Below are positions 1 to 7,701 of a stretch of 12,326 nt of DNA, one piece after another (the stretch's first letter is position 1; each line of letters starts with the position of its first letter). The notes beneath the pieces are model-generated. The model made no database searches, was not told the DNA's origin, and was given only the letters and a program-made list of their open reading frames with translations. The DNA lies in NCBI GenBank assembly GCA_003645845.1, contig QNCV01000050.1, forward strand, positions 1 to 12,326, read 5' to 3'. The translations under genes were made by a program, and so were the position numbers. The DNA is from Fidelibacterota bacterium. GTDB taxonomy: Bacteria; Fidelibacterota; UBA2242.

Positions 1-2
1 AA

Positions 3-338
3 ACAATTGAGTCCTTTGGGATTATTACTTATGTGAAAGTAATTATTGAAACCGGCCGCACTCATCAGATTCGAATCCACATGCAGTACGTTGGTCATCC
101 GGTTGTCGGTGATGCTACTTACGGTGGCGGGAAAAGGTATTTTGGTTCACATTCAAAACAGATTGCCGATCTTGGTAAACAGATTGTTTCCCGAACAAAC
201 CGCCAAATGCTCCATGCCCATTGTATCCGATTCAGACACCCCTTTCTGGGTCGGGAGCTTGAAATAAAAGCGCCTCTGGCTGATGACATTGAGTCTAATC
301 TTGAAATTTTAAGAAATGCTTCAAAAAGAGATGAATGA
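3..338 (+). CDS. RluA/RluD-family 23S rRNA pseudouridine synthase, C-terminal fragment (5' end outside window)
   Basis: This is the last 111 codons of a pseudouridine synthase that isomerises uridines in rRNA. The frame is open from base 3, so the gene begins upstream of the window. Seen directly: the family block GRTHQIRIHM, then GHPVVGDATYGG, and near the end LHAHCIRFRHPF, which matches the LHA..L.F.HP block of RluA/RluC/RluD proteins. The catalytic aspartate motif (HRLDxxTSG) must lie upstream and cannot be checked. The GTG at 33 is an internal valine rather than the start, because in-frame coding upstream (ending ..FGIITYV) continues into it. Known E. coli family members modify 23S rRNA, and RluD is the closest by motif spacing, but the exact target sites cannot be assigned from this part. 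The gene overlaps the start of the recombinase gene, so the two are probably cotranscribed. Confidence 0.9.
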   Translation, partial: TIESFGIITYVKVIIETGRTHQIRIHMQYVGHPVVGDATYGGGKRYFGSHSKQIADLGKQIVSRTNRQMLHAHCIRFRHPFLGRELEIKAPLADDIESNLEILRNASKRDE

Positions 339-1230
339 CCTAATCGACCGGTTTATCACTTATTTAAAACGGGAAAGAAGCTACTCCGAGCATACGGTGG
401 AAGCCTATAAGCGGGATTTGAGACAGTTTGCAGAATTTTACTCCGAATATTCAAACTCGGTGCCTCTGGATATAAAAAAGGTAAATAAAATCGGTATCAG
501 GCACTATCTCGGGATGCTTTCCGAATCCGGCCTGGCAAAAACGTCCATTACCCGAAAACTGGCAGCCCTGAAGGCGTTCTTCAAGTATCATATCCGCAGC
601 GGAGCAATATCGGTCAATCCGGCCATGCTGATAAAATCACCCAAAACCGGGAAAAAATTGCCGACAATCCTTTCGGAAGAACAAATCGATACGTTGATTA
701 AGACTATTTCCGATAATGATTTTGTCGGATTAAGGAACAGGGCGATTCTCGAGATGTTCTATAGCACCGGTATGCGCCTGGGCGAATTGCTTGGATTGAA
801 TTATGGCGACGTAAATTTTAAACGTTTAACTGTACGGGTGTTCGGGAAAGGATCGAAGGAGCGGATTGTGCCTTTTGGGAAAACAGCTGAAGCGGCGATC
901 AGCAAATATCTCCGGAGCCGCCGGGAGGAATACGGCCATGTCGATCTTGAATCGCCGCTGTTTATCAGCAAACGAAACCGGCGCATATCGCGCTCGTCGG
1001 TTCAGAAAATGGTCGCGAGAATGTTGCAGACTGTTTCGGAACAGAAGCATCTCAGCCCCCATGTGTTGAGACATTCATTTGCTTCCCATCTGCTCGATCG
1101 CGGAGCAGATCTGAATGCAGTGAAGGATTTGCTGGGTCATAACAGCCTTTCCACGACCCAGTTGTATACGCATATACGCATTGAAAAGATGAAAGAGGTT
1201 TATAAACAAGCTCATCCTCATGGAGAATAA
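316..1230 (+). CDS. xerC: Tyrosine recombinase XerC/XerD type (chromosome dimer resolution)
   Basis: A site-specific tyrosine recombinase that in its characterised relatives resolves chromosome dimers at dif near the division septum. The 304 residues match the family length (about 300). Residues 6-100 form the SAM-like core-binding domain (FITYLKRERSYSEHTVEAY). Residues 115-300 form the catalytic domain with the full set R154 (in TGMRLGELLGL), K178 (GKGSKERIVP), H249 and R252 (LSPHVLRHSFASHLL), H275 (LLGHNS) and nucleophile Y284. Nothing essential is missing, so the enzyme should be active. The start is ambiguous: ATG 316 overlaps the previous gene by 23 bases, ATG 331 by 8. Neither has a clear Shine-Dalgarno sequence, which fits coupling to the upstream gene. 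XerC rather than XerD is inferred from the xerC-hpf order as I recall it from Bacteroidota genomes. It is unlikely to be a mobile-element integrase, given the housekeeping neighbours. Confidence 0.93.
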   Translation: MLQKEMNDLIDRFITYLKRERSYSEHTVEAYKRDLRQFAEFYSEYSNSVPLDIKKVNKIGIRHYLGMLSESGLAKTSITRKLAALKAFFKYHIRSGAISVNPAMLIKSPKTGKKLPTILSEEQIDTLIKTISDNDFVGLRNRAILEMFYSTGMRLGELLGLNYGDVNFKRLTVRVFGKGSKERIVPFGKTAEAAISKYLRSRREEYGHVDLESPLFISKRNRRISRSSVQKMVARMLQTVSEQKHLSPHVLRHSFASHLLDRGADLNAVKDLLGHNSLSTTQLYTHIRIEKMKEVYKQAHPHGE

Positions 1231-1250
1231 CTTAATAAAAGGAGTCAACA

Positions 1251-1538
1251 ATGAAGGTAGAAATTACTTCGCGACATTTTGATGCCAGTCCGAAAGTCAG
1301 AGAATATGTTATCGGGGAGTTACAGAAACTCGATAAATTTGATCACCTGATCAATTCCTGTAAAGTAATTCTTGAAAAATCAAAAGAGGGTAATTTTGCC
1401 GAAATAACGTTACATGTCTCCGGTAAAGACCTTGTATCTTCGGAATCCAGTGATGATATTATCAAATCGATTGACTTTGCTGTCGAAAAAATGGAACGAC
1501 AACTGAAAAAATTCAAAGAAAAGAGGTATTCACACTGA
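1251..1538 (+). CDS. hpf: Ribosome hibernation promoting factor, short HPF / RaiA family
   Basis: A 95-residue ribosome-associated protein. Family members bind the 30S subunit at the mRNA/tRNA channel and help form inactive 70S or 100S ribosomes during starvation. Seen: the N-terminal strand and helix (TSRHFDASPKVREYVIGELQKL), the central EITLHVSGKDL strand, and the terminal helix with the typical sdD..kaID.avdKmerQlkKfK pattern at about residues 66-92. The protein ends right after this domain, so it is the short form and lacks the C-terminal dimerisation domain of long HPF. A good ribosome binding site (GGAG at 1241-1244, 6 bases before the ATG) sets the start. Its TGA shares a base with the ATG of hprK, so the two are probably coupled. 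The hpf-hprK link resembles the rpoN-hpf-ptsN-hprK clusters of other Gram-negative bacteria, though rpoN and ptsN are absent here. Confidence 0.92.
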   Translation: MKVEITSRHFDASPKVREYVIGELQKLDKFDHLINSCKVILEKSKEGNFAEITLHVSGKDLVSSESSDDIIKSIDFAVEKMERQLKKFKEKRYSH

Positions 1539-2518
1539 TGCAAGAACCATTATCCGTCGGGAAATTGTATAAAGATAACCAACGTGTATTTAAACTTAAG
1601 CGGTATAATAATACGGTTGGTTTTGATCGTATCATCGGTTCCTCAAAGTTGAACCGGCCCGGTTTGGAGCTGACCGGGTTCTGGAAATATTTCGACAAAA
1701 CCCGGATTCAGATTATCGGACGAAAGGAAAGTATCTATCTCAAGACCTTATCGGAAAATGACCGGCGGGCAATTTTAACAAAGCTCTACAGTTCCGACAT
1801 TCCGGCGATTATTTTTGCTCATGGCGCCAAACCGCCGGAATTTTCCCTGGAGATTGCCCGGAAAAACAATCTCGCGGTTTTGTCCACCACGATGCTGACC
1901 AGCAATCTGGTTGGTCGGATGATGGACTACCTGGACTGGAACCTCGCACCGTCAACCATTGTTCACGGTACCCTGGTGGATGTCTATGGTGTCGGGTTGC
2001 TTTTGACCGGGCGCAGCGGCATCGGGAAAAGTGAGGTTGCTCTGGACCTTGTCGAGCGGGGACATCGGCTGGTTGCCGACGATATCGTCAAAATTATCCG
2101 CCGGGCAGACAACGTTATCATCGGTACGAGCAATGAGATTCTGGAACACCATATGGAGGTTCGCGGATTGGGAATTGTCGATGTGCGCAATCTTTTTGGT
2201 ATCCAGGCGATTCGTCAGCAAAAGCGGGTGGAAGTGCAGGTGGAGCTGGTGGAATGGGACGATCACAGCAGTTATGAGCGAATCGGTGCCGTTGACAAAC
2301 ATGTCAAAATTCTTGAGGTCAATACGCCCATCGTGAAATTGCCTATTTATCCCGGTAAGAATATTACCGTAATTGCCGAGGTTATTGCTATGAATCACCT
2401 GCTGAAATACATGGGTGAAAATTCCGCCAGGAATTTTGAGAAAAAGCTGGCTGCCAAGATTCGAAAAAAAACGCATCTGTCAGAATTACAACAGTATTTA
2501 AAGAAGGATTTTGAATAA
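1538..2518 (+). CDS. hprK: HPr kinase/phosphorylase
   Basis: A bifunctional enzyme that phosphorylates and dephosphorylates a serine of the phosphocarrier protein HPr, linking carbon status to regulation. Its 326 residues are close to the usual 310-330. Residues 1-135 are the variable N-terminal domain (LTGFWKYF, IPAIIFAHG, MLTSNLVGRMMDYL). The kinase domain has H143 (IVHGTLVDVYGVGLLLTG), Walker A GRSGIGKS at 158-165, the acidic pair D181-D182 (HRLVADDIV), the family signature MEVRGLGIVDVRNLFG at 206-221, and the late block YPGKNITVIAEVIAMN at 271-286. All key residues are present. The ATG overlaps the hpf stop (TGATG), with AGAGG 11 bases upstream. No HPr, EI or PTS permease gene is in the window. 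In many Gram-negatives HprK works with an incomplete, regulatory PTS; whether that holds here cannot be told from this sequence. Confidence 0.95.
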   Translation: MQEPLSVGKLYKDNQRVFKLKRYNNTVGFDRIIGSSKLNRPGLELTGFWKYFDKTRIQIIGRKESIYLKTLSENDRRAILTKLYSSDIPAIIFAHGAKPPEFSLEIARKNNLAVLSTTMLTSNLVGRMMDYLDWNLAPSTIVHGTLVDVYGVGLLLTGRSGIGKSEVALDLVERGHRLVADDIVKIIRRADNVIIGTSNEILEHHMEVRGLGIVDVRNLFGIQAIRQQKRVEVQVELVEWDDHSSYERIGAVDKHVKILEVNTPIVKLPIYPGKNITVIAEVIAMNHLLKYMGENSARNFEKKLAAKIRKKTHLSELQQYLKKDFE

Positions 2519-2522
2519 ATAA

Positions 2523-2530
2523 GAGGAGAT
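2523..2530 (+). promoter_or_regulatory. Ribosome binding site that selects a TTG start (with a decoy ATG)
   Basis: The purine run GAGGAGAT contains AGGAG at 2524-2528, which lies 7 bases before the TTG at 2536. An ATG at 2531 sits too close to this site and opens a frame that hits a stop after 15 codons. The TTG frame begins RAVIPAAGIGKRLRPLT, exactly where nucleotidyltransferases of this family begin. The TTG is therefore the start. Confidence 0.75.
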
Positions 2531-2535
2531 ATGTT

Positions 2536-3510
2536 TTGCGTGCAGTCATCCCAGCCGCCGGAATCGGAAAACGCCTAAGACCATTGACATTGACGAGACC
2601 GAAAGTTTTGCTTCCGGTTGCCGGCAAACCTATTCTCGGGCACATTCTTGATAAACTGATCGGCTCCGGTGTAGACGAAATTGTCCTGATCGTCGGGTAT
2701 AAAGCGGATAAGGTCGTTGACTATGTTACCACTCACTATTCGGTGAACGTCCGATTTGTGGAGCAGAAAGAGCGTAAAGGATTGGGACACGCCATAGGCA
2801 TGGGACTGGATGATTCGGATGAACCGGTCCTGATCATTCTGGGAGATACCATTCTCGATCTGGATTTTGATAAATTTGTCAATAGTAATCAGAATATTAT
2901 CGGTGTGATGACCGTGGAAGATCCCAGCCGCTTTGGTATTGTTCAGACCGACGGCCGGAAGGTCCTTCGGCTGGTGGAAAAACCCCGGGAATATATCGGC
3001 AATCAGGCGATTGCCGGAATCTATCTGCTGCAAAATCAGGGGATGCTGAAAAGGGCCGTCGATTATATTGTGGAGCATGAAATTACTACAAAAAATGAAT
3101 ACCAGCTGACTGATGCCCTCCAGATTATGCTGGATTGGCAAACGGCAATAGTGGCGGAACCGATCGAGGCCTGTTACGATTGCGGAACGCGGGATACATT
3201 GCTGAATACGAATAGGATTTTACTCGGGAAAATGGCTCAGAAAGAGTACCAATTGACCGACTCGGTCCTTATACCGCCGGTTTTCCTTGGCGATAACGTA
3301 TCGGTTGAAAAAAGCGTTATCGGTCCCAATGTAAGCGTGGCGGAGGGGACCCGGATATCGACTTCGGTTGTTGAGGATTGTATTATTGATGAAAGTTCCG
3401 TCGTTAGAAATGCCGTTTTAAAAGAGTCGTTAATCGGTCGGGATGCCATGGTAAAAGGTGTTGGAACCGGCATTGATATAGGGGATAGCACTCAAAAGGA
3501 TTTAGGTTGA
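2536..3510 (+). CDS. Sugar-1-phosphate nucleotidyltransferase with C-terminal left-handed beta-helix (RmlA/GlmU-like, COG1208-type)
   Basis: It probably couples an NTP to a sugar 1-phosphate to make a nucleotide sugar for cell-surface polysaccharide. Residues 2-230 are the Rossmann-like transferase domain: the nucleotide loop PAAGIGKRLRPLT (6-18), RPKVLLPVAGKPIL (21-34), the metal-binding aspartate in LGDTILDLD (102-110), LVEKP (146-150), EYQLTDAL (188-195) and YDCGT (214-218). Residues 245-310 carry hexapeptide-like repeats (FLGDNVSVEKSVIGPNVSVAEG, IIDESS, SLIGRD) forming a short beta-helix. This tail is much shorter than the acetyltransferase half of GlmU, so a second enzyme activity is unlikely; it may serve in oligomerisation or allostery. 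The motifs fit glucose-1-phosphate thymidylyl- or uridylyltransferase and also mannose-1-phosphate guanylyltransferase-like proteins, so the substrate is not assignable. The start is TTG. The gene follows hprK by 17 bases and likely shares its transcript. Confidence 0.88.
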   Translation: MRAVIPAAGIGKRLRPLTLTRPKVLLPVAGKPILGHILDKLIGSGVDEIVLIVGYKADKVVDYVTTHYSVNVRFVEQKERKGLGHAIGMGLDDSDEPVLIILGDTILDLDFDKFVNSNQNIIGVMTVEDPSRFGIVQTDGRKVLRLVEKPREYIGNQAIAGIYLLQNQGMLKRAVDYIVEHEITTKNEYQLTDALQIMLDWQTAIVAEPIEACYDCGTRDTLLNTNRILLGKMAQKEYQLTDSVLIPPVFLGDNVSVEKSVIGPNVSVAEGTRISTSVVEDCIIDESSVVRNAVLKESLIGRDAMVKGVGTGIDIGDSTQKDLG

Positions 3511-3562
3511 TTTTATAGACGCAGAAGCGTATGTTTAGTGAGTTAAATAAAGGAGAATATAC

Positions 3563-4723
3563 ATGCCGAAAATTTACCATTTTACTTCGGAATCTGTAAC
3601 CGAAGGACATCCGGATAAAGTCTGTGATGCCGTTTCCGATTCGGTTCTGGACGCCCTGTTAGCGGTTGATCCGGACAGCCGGGTCGCCTGTGAGACGTTG
3701 ACTACGACAGGATTAGTTATGGTTGTGGGAGAAATTTCAACGAAAGCCTATGTTGATATACCGCGGGTTGTCCGCAATACATTAAAGAAAATCGGTTATA
3801 CCAATCCGGATTTCGGACTGGATGCCACCAGTTGTGCGGTGATTACATCGATTCACGAACAGAGTGAAAATATTGCGCTGGGCGTCAATGAGACCGAAAA
3901 ACATGAACAGGGAGCCGGTGACCAGGGCATGATGTTCGGGTATGCCTGTGATGAAACCCTGGAACTGATGCCCTTACCCATCACTTTGGCGAATAAAATT
4001 ACCATGCGACTCGCGGATGTTCGGAAAAAGGGAATTTTAAACTGGGTGCGTCCCGACGGAAAATCTCAGGTGACGGTGAAATATGTGGATGGCGAGCCGA
4101 AATCGGTAACCAGCGTGATTGTTGCCGTTCATCATAATCCGGAGATTGATCACGACCGAATTGTTAAGGATATTAAAAAACATGTTATCATTCCGGTCTG
4201 TCAGGATTATATTACTCCGGAAACGAAGTTTTATATCAACGCCACGGGAATTTTCACTGTTGGCGGACCGGAGGCCGATGCCGGTGTCACCGGGCGGAAG
4301 ATTATTGTGGATACCTACGGCGGAATGGGACGGCACGGAGGCGGCGCATTTTCCGGGAAGGATGCCTCCAAAGTCGATCGTTCGGCGTCGTATATGGCCC
4401 GTTATATTGCAAAAAATATTGTTGCAGCCAAGCTGGCCCGTCGTTGTGAAGTTCAACTGGCCTATTCCATCGGTGTGGCGGATCCTGTATCTGTTTATGC
4501 CAATACTTTCGACACAGGCAGGGTGGATGAGGATCAATTGGCGGAGGCCATCCGAAAAATATTCCCGTTGAAACCTGCGGAATTAATCAAGCATTTGCAG
4601 CTGAAGCGCCCGATATTTTCGAAAACATCGGCCTATGGTCATTTCGGCCGCAACGAAGAGGAATTTACCTGGGAGAAAACCGATAAAGTGGATGAATTAA
4701 AAAAGTATTTTGGAGTAAAATAA
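3563..4723 (+). CDS. metK: S-adenosylmethionine synthetase (methionine adenosyltransferase)
   Basis: Makes S-adenosylmethionine from methionine and ATP in the cytoplasm, releasing phosphate and pyrophosphate. Its 386 residues are typical. Seen: FTSESVTEGHPDKVCDAVSD at 7-26 with the active-site H16 and D18, signature 1 GAGDQGMMFGYA at 117-128, NATGIFTVGGPEADAG at 226-241, GRKIIVDTYGG at 244-254, signature 2 GGGAFSGKD at 259-267 in the phosphate loop, and K/R-rich VDRSASYMARY after it. Nothing is missing. AGGAG at 3551-3555 lies 7 bases before the ATG. A 52-base gap separates it from the previous gene, which is too short for a SAM riboswitch plus expression platform, and I see none. Its last base is the first base of ahcY, making a methyl-cycle pair. 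Confidence 0.98.
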   Translation: MPKIYHFTSESVTEGHPDKVCDAVSDSVLDALLAVDPDSRVACETLTTTGLVMVVGEISTKAYVDIPRVVRNTLKKIGYTNPDFGLDATSCAVITSIHEQSENIALGVNETEKHEQGAGDQGMMFGYACDETLELMPLPITLANKITMRLADVRKKGILNWVRPDGKSQVTVKYVDGEPKSVTSVIVAVHHNPEIDHDRIVKDIKKHVIIPVCQDYITPETKFYINATGIFTVGGPEADAGVTGRKIIVDTYGGMGRHGGGAFSGKDASKVDRSASYMARYIAKNIVAAKLARRCEVQLAYSIGVADPVSVYANTFDTGRVDEDQLAEAIRKIFPLKPAELIKHLQLKRPIFSKTSAYGHFGRNEEEFTWEKTDKVDELKKYFGVK

Positions 4724-5976
4724 TGGAAGGTAAGATCAAAGATATTAAAATGGCGGAAGCCGGACACCTGAAAATCGAATGGGCTGAAGCCCATATGCCG
4801 GTGATGATGGCCCTGCGTGAAAAGTATTCAAAAACCAAACCTCTGACCGGAATGCGGATCAGCGGCTGTCTGCATGTCACCAAGGAAACAGCGGTTCTGG
4901 TGCGCACTCTGATCGCCGCCGGTGCTCAGGTTGCCTGGAGCGGTTGTAATCCGTTAAGCACGCAGGACGATGTCGCAGCCGCCCTTTATGAAGAAGACGT
5001 TCCCATCTGGGCCTGGCATGGTATGTCAACGGAGGAGTTTTACTGGTGTATTGATCAGACGCTTGTTCAAAAACCGACCTTGACCTTGGATGATGGAGCG
5101 GATCTGATTTTTACAATTCATAATAGATATCCGGATCTGGCGAAAAAAATAATCGGCGGTTCAGAAGAAACCACTACCGGCATTCATCGTCTCCGTGCGA
5201 TGGCGGCGGATGGCAAACTACTCTATCCGGTCGTAGCGGTCAATGATGCCGAAACGAAATGGGATTTTGATAATGTCTACGGAACCGGCCAATCATCAAT
5301 GGACGGAATTTTAAGAGCGACGTCGATTTTAATGGCCGGAAAAACGATGGTGGTGGCCGGATATGGTCATTGCGGGAAAGGCTGTGCCATGCGGGCTGAC
5401 GGTCTGGGCGCCAATGTTATCTGCACCGAAGTAAAGCCTACTGCGGCGCTAAAAGCAACACTTGATGGTTACCGCGTGATGCCCATGGACGAATGTGCGC
5501 CCATTGGCGATATTTTTATTACGGCCACAGGAATGAAAGATGTAATTGTCAAACGTCATTTTGAAATGATGAAAGACGGAGCCATTGTCTGTAATACCGG
5601 ACATTATGACTGTGAGATAAATCTCGATGATTTGGAATCGATTACGGTGTCCAAGAAGGAAGTTCGACCCAATTGTGTCCAGCATACTATGAAAAACGGG
5701 AAACGGATTTATGTCCTCGGTGAAGGACGTCTGGTCAATCTGGTGGCCGCCGAAGGTCATCCTTCCGAAGTGATGGATATGTCCTTTGCCAACCAGTTTA
5801 TGGCCATGATATTTTTAGCCAAGAATAAGACCGACCTCGAAAATAAAGTCTATGACATCACAGAGGAACAGGATCAGGAGATCGCCGCTCTGAAGCTGCA
5901 GACGATGGGCATCGGTATTGATAAACTGACCGAAGAGCAGATACGTTATAAGACCGCTTATTACGAAGGCACATAA
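4723..5976 (+). CDS. ahcY: Adenosylhomocysteinase (S-adenosyl-L-homocysteine hydrolase), Thermotoga/archaeal-type
   Basis: An NAD-dependent enzyme that hydrolyses S-adenosylhomocysteine to adenosine and homocysteine, relieving product inhibition of methyltransferases. In order: H51 in SGCLHVTKETAVL, SGCNPLSTQDDVAAAL (73-88), D123-D124 (LDDGADL), E148-E149 (GGSEETTTG), K179 and D183 (NDAETKWDFDNVYGTGQS), the NAD loop GYGHCGKG (213-220), acid residue E236 (ICTEVKP), TGHYDCEI (292-299), and HPSEVMDMSFANQ (346-358). All match catalytic residues of the family. Position 188 is Thr (YGTGQS), where the eukaryotic/common bacterial form has Cys. The 417-residue length and the terminus, without the K-P-D-H-Y-R-Y ending, point to the shorter Thermotoga/archaeal type. 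GGAG is 7 bases upstream of the ATG, which overlaps the metK stop (TAATG), so translation is probably coupled. Confidence 0.97.
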   Translation: MEGKIKDIKMAEAGHLKIEWAEAHMPVMMALREKYSKTKPLTGMRISGCLHVTKETAVLVRTLIAAGAQVAWSGCNPLSTQDDVAAALYEEDVPIWAWHGMSTEEFYWCIDQTLVQKPTLTLDDGADLIFTIHNRYPDLAKKIIGGSEETTTGIHRLRAMAADGKLLYPVVAVNDAETKWDFDNVYGTGQSSMDGILRATSILMAGKTMVVAGYGHCGKGCAMRADGLGANVICTEVKPTAALKATLDGYRVMPMDECAPIGDIFITATGMKDVIVKRHFEMMKDGAIVCNTGHYDCEINLDDLESITVSKKEVRPNCVQHTMKNGKRIYVLGEGRLVNLVAAEGHPSEVMDMSFANQFMAMIFLAKNKTDLENKVYDITEEQDQEIAALKLQTMGIGIDKLTEEQIRYKTAYYEGT

Positions 5977-6012
5977 TACTATTTTCGTTGATACAATCTC
6001 TTGTGGATTAAT

Positions 6013-7692
6013 GTGAAACGAAACACCGGTATATATTTTCTCCTGCTGCTGTTATGGTGGCTGACGGATTGTGAATTTAAATTGCCGACTTTGCCGCGAG
6101 TACCGGAACGCTGGAATTCCAGGCTTATCTTGCCACTGTTACAACAGGAGTATTCCTTTCAGGATTTGGTTTATGATTCCCTGTCCGGCCGGAATAATCC
6201 GATCTTTGCCGATACCACTTCTCACAAATTGTTCTATTTTGCCGTTGATACTCCCGGACAGGTGTTAACCATAGCCCCGGATTATTGGAAGATTCCCGGA
6301 GCCGACTTTTCTAAAAAGCTCGATCTGAGCAGAATCATCGATGCCGAACTGAACAAACCAGTACCGGTCTATCAGACTGTAGCCAAGGGCCTGATCAGTA
6401 AACGGAATAATTATATTGTCAGGGCAGCGCTTAACTCCGATAATATGAGAGGCGCCAATTCAATCCGGGTGTCGGCAACACTTTCCGATACCATGGATAA
6501 CGATCTGGATATTGAGATCATTGCAAGAAATTTCAAGGATGTCAATACCGATAGGCTGTGGATCGACACTCTGCATCTGGCGGCCGACAGTCTGAATGCG
6601 CAAATCAGTATGGATGTCAACGGCGATTCCTTATTCAGTATCGATCGTCGTTCAATGATTGATTCGCTGGAATTTGGGTTAACGCTGATGATCCGGGACA
6701 CGCTGAGGCAGAAGTTGACACAAAACCTGGAGATCGGATTTGAAATCGGAGAGCTGCATCTTGCGTCTTTTTACGGTCGGCCGATTGCTTCGGGATATCT
6801 GAATGGTCATGAAATACTCAACAGTCCCGACGGAGCGGACAGTATTCTTTTTGATAATGCCAATGCGGATTTCACCGTTACTAATACGGGCGCTTTCGAT
6901 TCCCTGCGAATCGTGATTTCCGGTCGCAAAATGCTGAGGACGCTGGCTGAAACGGATGACGCATTTGCGTTATCCGGAACATCCTATCGCTGTAACCTGG
7001 CGCCGATTATGGCGGTTTTGCCGGATAGTATCATATTTTATGTGGAGGCAGCCCAACCGCTGGCTCAGTATGACGGCGCCGCCATAGGCGGTGAAATTAC
7101 GGTGGGCTATCAACTCTATGCGCCGCTGAAATTCACTCTGCCGGCCGAATTGTTACTCTCTGCAGGTCACCCGACCCGTTTCTATATTACGGATAGTCTG
7201 ACCCGTTCGAATATCAGTCGTTCCCAGAATGGTGCTCAACTGGATATAACTATAACCAACCGTACTCCTTTCAGGGGATCACTGATTCTGCTGATCGGCA
7301 ATCGTGATGTTTTTCCCATGGACAGCGCCGATGCGAGCCTCTATCCGGGATATCGATTCATCAATGATACGCTTTACTATATTGGCAGCGACACCGAACA
7401 GGTTCTTATCGACACTCTGGCGCTGATTGATTTACCGGCATCTGTAATGGAAACTGATTCAGTGATATCGGTCGGACGGGAAACCCAGATTTACTTTGCC
7501 GATTCCAGGGCTCTGAGTGTAATTTCCGATACATGTTATTTTCTGCCCAAATTTCATCTGGTGAATCCAGATACCAACGAGATTTTTTTACAGAGCGATT
7601 ACAAAATCGAGATTGAGAGTTATTTAAATCTGCTGTTTGACGCCGGGGCTCTGAATCAGACAGCAACCGATACATCGGATACGACCGGATAG
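6013..7692 (+). CDS. Large beta-rich lipoprotein of unknown function (lipoprotein A)
   Basis: I do not recognise a named family. From GTG 6013 the product has 559 residues and begins with a basic N-terminus (MKRNTG), a hydrophobic stretch (IYFLLLLLWWLT) and Cys20, so it is probably a lipoprotein. The lipobox LTDC has Asp before Cys, which is unusual. The remainder lacks membrane segments and shows alternating beta-strand patterns with many Asp-Ser/Asp-Thr turns, as in extracytoplasmic beta-sandwich proteins. Landmarks shared with lipoprotein B are a post-Cys Pro-rich segment followed by a leucine/proline strand, LAPI..VLPDS (from 329), GYRFINDTLYY (from 446), DTLALIDLP, and a C-terminal LLFDAGAL. 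An alternative TTG at 6001 adds four residues; GTG 6013 is preferred because lipoprotein B also starts GTGAAA. Neither start has a clear ribosome binding site. It is paired with OMP A, 9 bases downstream, and probably acts with it in the outer membrane (inferred). Confidence 0.8.
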   Translation: MKRNTGIYFLLLLLWWLTDCEFKLPTLPRVPERWNSRLILPLLQQEYSFQDLVYDSLSGRNNPIFADTTSHKLFYFAVDTPGQVLTIAPDYWKIPGADFSKKLDLSRIIDAELNKPVPVYQTVAKGLISKRNNYIVRAALNSDNMRGANSIRVSATLSDTMDNDLDIEIIARNFKDVNTDRLWIDTLHLAADSLNAQISMDVNGDSLFSIDRRSMIDSLEFGLTLMIRDTLRQKLTQNLEIGFEIGELHLASFYGRPIASGYLNGHEILNSPDGADSILFDNANADFTVTNTGAFDSLRIVISGRKMLRTLAETDDAFALSGTSYRCNLAPIMAVLPDSIIFYVEAAQPLAQYDGAAIGGEITVGYQLYAPLKFTLPAELLLSAGHPTRFYITDSLTRSNISRSQNGAQLDITITNRTPFRGSLILLIGNRDVFPMDSADASLYPGYRFINDTLYYIGSDTEQVLIDTLALIDLPASVMETDSVISVGRETQIYFADSRALSVISDTCYFLPKFHLVNPDTNEIFLQSDYKIEIESYLNLLFDAGALNQTATDTSDTTG

Positions 7693-7701
7693 GATATAAG
7701 G

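Noticed and set aside
33..338. Complete small gene starting at GTG 33
   Set aside because: The coding frame with RluA/RluD similarity is already open upstream to base 3, so this is an internal codon of a gene cut by the window edge.
316..1230. Recombinase as the integrase of a mobile element
   Set aside because: It has XerC/D length and motifs, sits inside a housekeeping operon, and no attachment-site repeats, tRNA or phage/plasmid genes are nearby.
1952..2476. Long open frame on the minus strand opposite hprK (similar ones opposite metK at 4037-4537 and lipoprotein B at 10381-11034)
   Set aside because: They lie wholly inside strongly supported + strand genes, have low-complexity His/Asn/Ile-rich products and lack ribosome binding sites; they are antisense shadows.
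3511..3562. Possible SAM riboswitch or terminator before metK
   Set aside because: The gap is 52 bases. The only stem is four pairs (ACGC/GCGT) with no U-run after it, and no riboswitch-sized structure can fit.
5977..6012. Promoter between ahcY and lipoprotein A (TTGATA at 5988-5993, TACAAT at 5992-5997)
   Set aside because: The two elements overlap and neither has a partner at proper spacing; in this lineage the consensus is also uncertain. The module may still have a promoter that I cannot identify.
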